A stretch of DNA of 64,000 bases, taken from positions 34,374,952 to 34,438,951 of the forward strand of contig NC_058044.1 of NCBI RefSeq assembly GCF_020085105.1, written 5' to 3'. The stretch comes from Siniperca chuatsi (lineage: Eukaryota; Chordata; Actinopteri; Centrarchiformes; Sinipercidae). Positions 55,815-64,000 of this stretch are shown piece by piece (the stretch's first letter is position 1; every line of letters begins with the position of its first letter). Position numbers and translations under genes: made by a program. The notes under the pieces are model-generated. The model saw only the letters and a list, made by a program, of their open reading frames with translations. It was not told where the DNA came from and made no database searches.

Positions 55815-55984
55815 AGCACTGAGTCCTGTGTGTCCTGGTCTTAGCCTAGAACAGATAACGCCTTCTTTCCTACATTTACCTGATTATTTCTGACTCTGAC
55901 AGATTTTTGGATTTTATACTTTACTGCCATTATTCCCTGACGAGTTATTGATTTTGCTTCTGATCTCCCAAAACAAATTTCTAA

Positions 55985-56080
55985 AATGTCATTATCATTT
56001 TTGTTTAGTGCATTTTTAGTAAGTTTATCAGCAGTCTCATTTCCCTCTGTTCCAGCGTGAGAAATGAATGTCTATTCCCG
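55985..56080 (-). pseudogene. I-clade RNase H remnant
   Basis: On the minus strand the frame reads SHAGTEGNETADKLTKNAL, the HxGxxGNExAD signature of the RNase H C-terminal active-site helix. Confidence 0.7.
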
Positions 56081-56459
56081 GTTGCTGCAGATTCAGTGGG
56101 CTCATATAAACCTCGATTAAAAGATCCTCTCGGACCGATTCTCCCGACTGTATACTTTGTACTGCAGCGGCACTAACCGGTTTAACCTCCTCTGCTGTGT
56201 GTCCTGAGAGCCTGTTTGAGATCCTCCAACACTTCCTCGGTCAGATCCTGGGGGGTATATACCCAGCCCTACAGGTTCCTTACCTGAGTGTTTTGATCCA
56301 TCTGTAAAATATTAAGATAATTCTAGTAACTTTTCTTCACATACTCTTGAACCATGCACCCAGTGTTATCCTTCCTCTCTGCCCACTCTCTCCTCTTTTC
56401 TAGTGTTTGCAGATTTCCTTATCTTCTCACCCAGCATGTTAGAGATACCTTAGTTCTCC

Positions 56460-57990
56460 TCAGATGCAGAGGCAGTCCACTGGATTCAACCAGCGCTGCA
56501 TTAATGCTCCTAAACTAAGTCTTCGTGCTCTGTGTCGTGTCCTGTCCGGTGTTTCTAGGTGAGGTTTTGCTGCTGCTTCATTCACCATGCAGCCACAGTC
56601 CAGAGCAGCTCTTATCGGAGCCCTGTATGAGTGTAATAATGCTTCTTTGTCAGCTCCCCGTTCACTTCCGACCACACACCTCATTACATCTAACACCTTT
56701 TTACATTTGGCCTCGATATCTTCAGTATGCTTCTTCCATGTGTGTTTTTCATCAGTCCATAGATATTTAAAGGCTTGCTGTAGTGTGAACCCCTGCTCGT
56801 CAGCTGTTCTCTCTTCACTGAGCAGCGTAAAGCCTGATGGTTCTGCTCCTGAAGGTTCGAGTCCCCAGCCATACGACCATCTCTCTACACTGCCTGTTGC
56901 TTTCTGTAAACTTTTCAACACATGTGAGCAATTCTTTCCCCTTTTCCAGATTGCTCCATCGTCTGTGTACACTGCTGACTGCACACCTGTCCCTGTATTT
57001 CCAAAGAAATCATTAATCATGATATTAAATAGAACTAGACCAATGACGCTACCTTGGGATATCCCGTTTTTAATAACAAAAATCTGAGATTTCTGATCCT
57101 ACTTGAAATGTTGTGTTTGATAGAAAATCCATGATCCCGTTATACAACCTTCCACCATGCTTAGCTTGTTCAGGTTAATTAACAGACCTTCTCTCCACAT
57201 GGAATCATACACTTTCTCACTGTCAAAGTAAACTACAGCCATCATTTCCTTCATATTAAGGGTCTTTGCAATTTCATGACTTACTTTAATTAGAGCATCT
57301 GCAGTGGATCTTCCTTTTCTAAATCCACTCTGATACTCGTTTAACAGTCTTCCTTTTTCTAGTATATAAGTATGATAGCCTGTAGGCAATCATTTTTTCC
57401 ATCCATTTAGTGTGAGGTTAGTGCTGTCAGATTCATGCCATCCTCCACTTCACAGGTAGTCTTCCCTCTGTCCGTATCTTAGTGAAAAGTGTCACCACTG
57501 TTTCTAACGCTCCCTGTGGTAACTGACCGAACACAGCATAATTCAGCTGATCTCGTCCCGGAGCAGAACATCTGCTGCCCTTCTCGTTTCCCTTAAGGTG
57601 AAGTCCACATCCAGAGCGGAGCTGGTTTCTACCTCTTTACCAGCACCTTCTCATGATCTTTCAGGACTTCTTCGTTCCTTTCTGTCTCTCAGTGAGGTGA
57701 TTTCCACTGTGAACGCTGGCAAAGACTCTTCCTAGGAGCTTGGCTTTTTCCATTTCTGTTATTGCTGATTGGTCTCCATCTGCAAGTACTGATGTTTTAT
57801 TGTTTAACCATCTTTTAACCATATTCCATACACGAGCCACATCTCTCTCTCTTCCAACAGAAGAACTAAACTGTCTCCTTTTAGCTGTTTTCATTATTTT
57901 GCGTGCTATGGCTCTTTCCCTTTTATTTTCCATCAATTTGTCAACTTTCATGTTGTTTCTGAAAGCACTATTTCTTTCTTTAATAGCCAA
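56460..57990 (-). pseudogene. I-clade reverse transcriptase, three broken frames
   Basis: 57990-57661 carries the pre-RT linker (VARVWNMVKRWLNNKT). 57389-57099 carries NEYQSGFRKGRSTADALIK and VYFDSEKVYDSMWREGLL (motif A region). 57020-56460 carries AVYTDDGAIWKRGKN (the YADD-type box, here YTDD) and the thumb and connection. Frameshifts separate the three blocks. Confidence 0.75.
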
Positions 57991-58264
57991 GCTACACTCA
58001 TCATTCCAGCATGGCGCAGGTCTCTTATTCTCTTTATCACAGTTGTACAGTTTATACTTTCTGAGGCAGCTTCAGTTATCATACATGTCATTTCAGCAGC
58101 ACATTCATCTACATTTCATTCATTTTAATGTTACGAGCTAATTCCCTGCAGCATTCTTTTGTCCCACGGAGCCTTTTCAAAGCACCATCTATATATAGGA
58201 GAACTTTCTTGGGTATATCTATCTATATTTATATTACATATAATGGGAAGTGGTCACTACCTAT

Positions 58265-58593
58265 TGTCACAGATATGCCAGGCTCCACCATCCACTAATC
58301 ACCCACACCTGCTCCCCATTAGTCCCAATCACAGCCAGCATATAAGCCCTGCACTTACCTCAGTCTGTGTCCGACCTCGTTCATGACTAGGACTCTCCAC
58401 GCTGCCCGGCGTTACACCCCTGTCGCCGGCATTCCCCTGTCCCCAGCGTTCCCCTGTCCCCAGCGTTCTCCCTCTAAGGCGAGTCCTTCCCCCTAATAAC
58501 TTCCCTCTCTCCATACCTACAATATCTGGCAATAATCCAATAAAGAACATTCTGGTTCTATCTCGGTGTTCCCTACCTGTCTGTTCCGTAACA
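58265..58593 (+). mobile_element. Solo LTR inside the I-clade LINE
   Basis: 329 bp from TGTCACAGATATGCCAGG to TTCCGTAACA, with a TATA box (TATAAGCC) at about 58340 and an AATAAA at about 58539. Flanks CCTAT and CCTGT match 4 of 5 bases as a probable target duplication. It is the same family as the LTR at 12683-12968. Confidence 0.75.
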
Positions 58594-59077
58594 CCTGTGT
58601 TATCGTTGCATATTTTCCACTCACATAGACTAGCCATATTTGCAGAAACCAGTGTTAAATCAATACATGACATCTTATTTATATCTAATCTCGTTCCTTT
58701 ACCATTGTTTAGACAAACAAGATTTCTGGGATCTATCGCTTCTTGAATCACTGCACCATTCTAATCAGTACGATCACTTCCCCATACACTACTGTGTGCA
58801 TTGAAATCACAGCACCAGACTTCTCTGTGACTTTCCTCTCCCAGCATTTCCTCAAACACTGCTGCTGTTAGTTTGACATGGATTGTAATAATTCATTAAT
58901 CTGATTGAGCCTTGTGTTCTATACACCTCAATAACTGTGCATCCAGGTCCACCTGAAGGATGTATTCTTCTGTACGCTAAATCATCTTTAATGAATGTGA
59001 GACAATGTGTCTGTCTGTGTTCTGAACTTGGAGGATCATTACTGTTTTCCACTGCTTCATGTTCCTTGTTGACCCTC

Positions 59078-59398
59078 TTAATAGCCTCTGCATATGACAC
59101 TTTGTTTATTATTTGAAATTTTGGACTTCTCTTGCATGCTTTTGAATGCTCTTTCTTCTCCTTCGCACTGGCTGGCAGTATGAGCCCTTCTTTGACATGT
59201 AAAGCATCTTAATGCCGGAGGAATGAAGCTGAAGAAGCCTAGCAGAACTTTTCTTGGGAGGTTGTTTTCAAAGTCGATGGTTACTGACAGCGTTTCTGCT
59301 CTTTCTCCATTTCTTTTAGTATTAATACGTTTAGCATCAAGCACTTTCCCTCCATTGAGAGAGACAGTGGTATTCCAGATATGACTCCCCTGTATCAA
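59078..59398 (-). pseudogene. I-clade ORF1 fragment with zinc knuckle
   Basis: Contains an RNA-binding-like segment (AETLSVTIDFENNLPRKVL) followed by a CCHC knuckle CFTCQRRAHTASQCEG. Upstream coding continues in another frame to about 59780. It would package the LINE RNA in an intact element. Confidence 0.7.
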
Positions 59399-60060
59399 GC
59401 AGCTGAGCCAGGTTCATGGGTTTTTACTTGTACATCCAGTGTAGTCATTTTCAGCGTTTTGTTGTTCTTGACTCACTGCATGTACAAGTATACGCTTGTT
59501 ATTCAAGTACTTTGCCTACATCCTCTTCCAGAGCTTTAGCCACCGATATGAGATGGAAATGATCAACAAACTCAATTATGACTTTCCAGGCCTTGTTTTG
59601 GTTTTCAGATATGCCCTAGCTCTCTTTGCCATTTCATCAGATTCTGACCTCGAACTGCTGAAATTACCACTATTTCCATTTTTCTTTTTCTTCCTTTTGA
59701 ACGCCACATTCTGCCACTCCATACCTCCATGTTCCCATCCTTCGTCCTCACTCCCAAAATCCACTATTATTACATTCACGATACAGTTGTTTGTATTTAC
59801 CCGCTACTCGATTCCGACTCCTGCTCCTTGACCGACTCTAGCCTAACTCCACTGTGCCGGTTTTCCAGTCCTACCCCCACTTTGCACATCCTAAGTCTCT
59901 TAAAGCTAGGGTAGGTGCTGTATTTCAGAAGCATCTTTTGTTATATTTGTTGAAATTCTCTTTACACCCCGACAGCAATCAAACCAAATGCTCTGGAATA
60001 GAACATCCGGTATCTGTGGCTGTCGCAGGTCTGCAATAAACCCATCCAATCCGGCTGGCC

Positions 60061-61998
60061 TACCTGCGGGTCTGCGCCACGTCAGTGCGCCGGTGCGCCG
60101 CTTACAGTAACGCCATAGATACAGTCTGTGGTGACGGCGAGGGCCGGTTAAACGGTGTGGAGTGTAATCGGAGTAGGTTTGGTGGGTCTCGTGGCCATAC
60201 AGTCGGGGTTATGTACATATGCAAACTCTGTCTGATTTGATGGCTCAAAGATAGAGCTCTGTCTGTTATGTGGGAGTCCCATCCCTGCCACTCATCATAC
60301 CTGTGAGCGGGTTAGCTTTATTAGCCTGTAGTCAGTAGCCCCCCCCAACAAAACTTTATGAGGAGGATTCAAGGGCAGAAAGCAGCACGCTGTCGGCTTC
60401 ATCCGTCAACAGATACTGTCCTCCGGCCTGTGCTGGACCCACAGGGGTTCACTGAGGAAGAGGCGACGTCTCCAGAGGAGGAGTTACAGATGTGCAGCTG
60501 AATCTACCTCATAACACTCATGTGCTGTATTTGTTGGAGTCAAAAAAAGCAACAGACAAGAAGGCGAGTGAAATGCTGCAGACAGTCTGTGGTTCAGCAC
60601 TGAACCACCTGCAGAGACACATCGGGGCCCTCTGTCCTCTGCACAAAGCAAATCCAAGGAAGCTTCAGTGCTGAAACAGGTTTTGGTAGAAGGCCTGTTT
60701 CTGTAAGTGTGGAGCAGTAACTGATGTTCCTTAAACACACAGCTCCGACCCAGAAGTCTGATCCTGTTCTGTCTGGTAACTTCTTTGAAAAACCCTGGTT
60801 TAGTTGAACGCATCTCAGTCTCTGTCATTCAGTGTGTGCACATTGTGTCAACATTGTCAAAAGGTTTAACCCTTTATCAAGGGTTTCATTATGTGAACAA
60901 TCATTTGTGGTTGACTGCAGACTCAAACACACATTCAGTAAGTAGGAAGATTCTCAGTCCATGTCACAGGGTCTGAGAAGTCCCTGTTCACAGTGTATTT
61001 CCTGAAGCCTTCGTCTGAGAGGTAAAATTACCTGCACACACCCACAGTATCACCCCAGCCCTCCCCATGCAGTCTTCAGACAATAGAATTTCCACAGACA
61101 ACAGTCTCCAGTCACGTATCATGCTTCTAATGCACACTGTCTGTGTGTATATTCCACTTGTCATCCCCTGCTTGCTGTTTCCTGCAGACTCCTGTATGAG
61201 GCAGGGCAGTAACACCTGCTTAACATCCCCGGGTAAACAGTGCTGCCAGCTCTTCCAATCAAAGCAGCAGCACTCGCTCCAAAAGTCACTCAAATACACT
61301 CATTTGCATGTTGATGACATCATCACGCATTCATTTGCTTCGTGCAGTGAGGGAGAGATCTCCTTAATTTAAAACGCTGATAGAGAAATCTTTGGCTAAA
61401 GAATCACAGACTCATATATTTGAAGTCAACAATAAATACATCTACAAAGGGAGGGGGGAGATCAATGAACAATTTAAATATTTACAAGACCAAACCAACT
61501 ACTCGCATATTTCCAACATGTAGTGATGTCTTAACCCAGAGAGAGAGTGAGAGAGCAGCTCAAACGACCTGTTGAGATATTCACAAGCTGTGACACCCTG
61601 ATCCGAAGAGTGAAGCTGCCCCACCCGGACCGCCTGAGGGGGGCAAGAGCCGCAGCAGGGCAGTGAATTCCGCTGTACTGTATTCAAATATATTTCCCTG
61701 ATGGGCTGAATAGTTGCTTTTTAGAAATAGTCACTGACAGGGTCTGAAAATGAAAAGCGCACAGAAACTGTCTGGAGCTTATGTGAAAGGCTAAACGGCA
61801 TTAACCCGTTGTTTCCTGTTGTAGTAGTGTCCAGCTGTGAACTGTTTTGTAGTGTTTCTCAGGGACCCGACAAGTTATTATTTTTCATTTTTGGATTAAA
61901 AAAATTACTTGATTCATGTACCAGGTTTATATTCAGCTCCATTGTTATTCCGTTACATGCGTGCAATGCATATAAAATAATGAATCTGCCACAAGTCC
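60061..61998. other. Intergenic, no supported gene
   Basis: A CpG-richer stretch at 60060-60230 may be the 5' untranslated/promoter part of the I-clade LINE. The remainder has only short frames without recognisable domains. Confidence 0.45.
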
Positions 61999-63164
61999 GT
62001 CACTGGTGTTGCATTGTCTGTGAGGATATTTAGCTATCACCAGGAGTCTTTGAAACACTTGAGAAACTTAGTAGTAGTATTATTCAGTAGCTCAGCAGAT
62101 GCATATTGACATCAGCAGACATCAGCAAATGGTCGCTGGTTGACATGCACAGTAAAACCAGTACCAATAGAAAGTTTGAGTCTTCTACAGTAAAATAAAG
62201 TTTATAAAACTAAAAGTGAATACAACGTGACAGTGAAACCAAGTCACAGTTAAAACCATTAAGTGATAGCAAGTTCTCTTTCTACAGTGGGAGTCATGTA
62301 TATTATGGGGAAAAACAAGGTTTAAAGTCTTCCTCTGTTGAGTTTAAACCAGTGAGTAAAAGCCTCAATTGATGTTTCTGGGATTACATTAAAGACTTTG
62401 AGTGCAAAAAAGCAGAGGGCGGGTTCCCATCTGGTCTGATGTGTTGTCACTGTGAGCAGTAAGTCTCTGGATCTGAGGTCTCTACAAGAAACATATTGTG
62501 GCAGCATATCAGGTATCAAGCCTGATGAAAAGTGCACAACTTAAAGACAGATATTAAGATCTTAAAATAAATAAACTCAGACTAACTGGAAGCCAAAGCA
62601 GAGACTTCGCAACTGGTGTGTGCTCTTGTCCTTGCTCTAGTTGAAACCTAGTAACCTTGCAGGACACCTACTTAAAATTACAGCTAAATAATTTACCATT
62701 TAACTGGTTAGCCAGAGAAGCGCTAAATTGTAAATCGCAGTTTTGATAGTTGCTTCACTTTCAGTATAATTTACTTTATTTGAACAGTATCAATATTGCT
62801 TTCCATGGAGTCATGGTCAGTTAACTGAATTCATGTAAAGAGTGAAGACACTTTTTCTGGTTCCAGCTTTTCAGATGTATTCCTTATTTCTCAATCACAG
62901 CACTGTAAATTTTTAGATTTATAGATAGATAGATAGATTAGATAGATAGATAGATTTATAGATTTTTAGACTTTTGGCCTGAGTAAATAAGGAGTTTGAC
63001 ATATGAGAATGGGTGCTTGATTAAAATAAGAGGAATATGTCATGGAAAGAGTTGTTAGTTTGAGCTCTCTAGCAGTCAAAAAGAATGCACATGCATCTCA
63101 GCAATTAGGGGAGTAACAATAAGTCTTTTTTTAAACATTGTTCTTCAGAATGTTAGAATACTAT
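61999..63164. repeat. Unclassified 1.1-kb repeat, copy B
   Basis: Direct-orientation copy of 13094-14221 with near identity over its length, including the minus-strand open stretch at 62537-62322, which has only one or two residue changes. It is about 38 bp longer because of a TAGA microsatellite at about 62920. Its right end abuts the 3' end of the Penelope-like element. Confidence 0.85.
62917..62960. repeat. (TAGA)n microsatellite
   Basis: About nine TAGA units with interruptions, replacing the corresponding sequence of copy A. Confidence 0.9.
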
Positions 63165-63213
63165 CGTAGAAAAGGTTTCAGTCGTAGTCATCTGGACACT
63201 GTTTTCAGAATCA

Positions 63214-63237
63214 AGACGTTTCGGCTCCCATCCGGAA
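63214..63237 (-). other. Hammerhead-like motif in Penelope 3' tip
   Basis: The minus strand has CCGGATGGGAGCCGAAACGTC, identical to the motif at 8187-8213. Conservation between two rearranged copies argues that it is part of the family consensus rather than chance. Confidence 0.35.
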
Positions 63238-63406
63238 GTCATTCTCAATTGTGAAAAAATGGGACGGGAACTAGAAATTTAAGCTACTCTGTGTTACATA
63301 AGCCCCGCCCTCAGGAAGGAGTCTACCTGAGTATCTGTTGATTAGCTAGTTTCACCTGAAACTGACCTAATAGTTTCCAAGATGGCCCAGTAATCAGTAA
63401 TCAGGC

Positions 63407-64000
63407 CTATTGTTTTCTGGCTGCACCTCCCTCATCACTGTTAAGTGCCTGATTAGCATGTGATAGGCGTGACCACGGTGTTAATACACTGTGATAGACT
63501 TTGGGCAGATTGAATCTCAGACCACCATTTCTGTTCAAAGAGGGGTTCTCTTTTTTCACAAAAATGGCTTCCTTGACTCCCCGTTCAAACCAACTCTTCT
63601 CTCTACTCAGACTCTTCACCTCGCTGTCTTCAAATGTGTGGTTTGTAGCTTTTAGATGCAAATGCACGGCGCTCTGTAATCCTGAGTTAGCGTGTCGTCT
63701 GTGCTGATAAAGTCTTTTGTGAAGCGGCTGTTTGGTCTCGCCTATGTACCGTTCTTTGCAGTTTTCCTCACTGCACTGAATGGAGTAGACAACATTGCTC
63801 TGTTTCTGTGTGGGTAACTTGTCCTTAGGGTGAACGAGTTTCTGTCTTAAAGTGTTGCCTGGTTTAAAGAAGACAGGAACATCGTGCTGTCTAAAGATCC
63901 TTTGTAGTTTTTCAGACAGTCCAGACACATAAGGAATGGAGACACCGTTCCTTCTTGGTTCAGTTACACTTTTGTCCTGTTTTTTGGCTCTTTTAACTTT
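63407..64000 (-). CDS. Penelope-like ORF, C-terminal GIY-YIG endonuclease
   Basis: The frame is open from the right edge to the stop at 63407 (197 codons seen). After a post-RT linker (VSIPYVSGLSEKLQRIFRQ) comes the GIY-YIG nuclease. It has VVYSIQC with ERYIGETKQPLHKRLYQH, the two-Tyr core and the catalytic Arg, then a later Glu-containing helix (SWFERGVKEAIFVKKENPSLNR) and N-R-GG-LRF near the end. Cysteines (C..C in QCSEENCKE) fit the zinc-finger-like insert of Penelope endonucleases. In active elements this domain nicks DNA for priming. No break is seen in the visible part. Confidence 0.85.
   Translation of the reverse strand, partial: KVKRAKKQDKSVTEPRRNGVSIPYVSGLSEKLQRIFRQHDVPVFFKPGNTLRQKLVHPKDKLPTQKQSNVVYSIQCSEENCKERYIGETKQPLHKRLYQHRRHANSGLQSAVHLHLKATNHTFEDSEVKSLSREKSWFERGVKEAIFVKKENPSLNRNGGLRFNLPKVYHSVLTPWSRLSHANQALNSDEGGAARKQ

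Larger units (their letters stand above)
55850..60060 (-). mobile_element. I-clade LINE, decayed
   Basis: Minus-strand order is gag-like ORF1 (59780-59078), endonuclease (about 58751-58600 and 59050-58800), reverse transcriptase (57990-56460) and RNase H (about 56080-55985). RNase H after the RT and a CCHC zinc knuckle in ORF1 define the I group. Many frameshifts and stops are present, and a solo LTR (58265-58593) interrupts the endonuclease-RT junction. Confidence 0.8.
63165..64000 (-). mobile_element. Penelope-like retroelement, 3' part
   Basis: A minus-strand ORF end carrying a GIY-YIG domain is followed by a 3' untranslated region (63406-63256) and a terminal segment (63250-63169) that recurs at 8166-8258. 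The reverse transcriptase would lie to the right of the window. Confidence 0.85.

Overview
The window looks like teleost (percomorph-type) fish nuclear DNA. It holds three host genes with vertebrate-style GT-AG exons (a class A GPCR, TMEM187 and SARAF) plus one unrecognised multi-exon gene. Around them sit typical fish transposable elements: a Maverick/Polinton, Penelope-like elements, and L2, RTE, Rex1, L1 and I-clade LINEs, together with solo LTRs, hAT-like MITEs, a tRNA-derived SINE and large mini- and microsatellites. Nothing here is prokaryotic: no operons, Shine-Dalgarno sites or CRISPR arrays.

Layout. 1-6.3 kb is one end of a Maverick/adintovirus-like element on the minus strand. Reading leftwards it holds a candidate five-exon gene (6272 to 4661), a repeat-containing segment broken by amber stops, a protein-primed family B DNA polymerase, an A32-type packaging ATPase and the start of a small basic protein; the last three are only 6-7 nt apart. 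6.35-8.0 kb is gene-free and ends in a promoter-like cluster of CCAAT, CACGC and ETS/CRE-like motifs. 8-14.6 kb is nested transposon debris: a rearranged Penelope 3' end, an L2 LINE split by an RTE LINE with a 17-bp target duplication, an LTR-element fragment, an unclassified 1.1-kb repeat and a Rex1 tail. 14.6-24.4 kb is mostly intergenic, with a possible LTR and an L1 split by an L2.

24.4-32.05 kb is the GPCR gene on the plus strand, its largest intron filled with Rex1 and L2 pieces. 33.77-34.53 kb is single-exon TMEM187 on the minus strand; a 1.37-kb polypyrimidine tract starts about 220 bp upstream of its ATG. 39.7-49.07 kb is the unrecognised proline-rich, tyrosine-motif gene on the plus strand, whose second intron carries two large minisatellites. 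51.06-54.71 kb is a complete seven-exon SARAF gene on the minus strand. 55.3-60 kb is a decayed I-clade LINE with one solo LTR inside it and another at its 3' edge. 62-63.2 kb is a second copy of the 1.1-kb repeat, abutting the 3' end of a Penelope-like element that runs off the right edge.

The host genes do not form an obvious pathway. SARAF is an ER regulator of store-operated calcium entry, the GPCR is a plasma-membrane receptor of unknown ligand, and TMEM187 is a multi-pass membrane protein of unknown function. The most novel material is the spliced gene and interrupted polymerase N-terminus of the Maverick, the unclassified 1.1-kb repeat pair, the rearranged Penelope copy with a hammerhead-like motif, and the unrecognised host gene.
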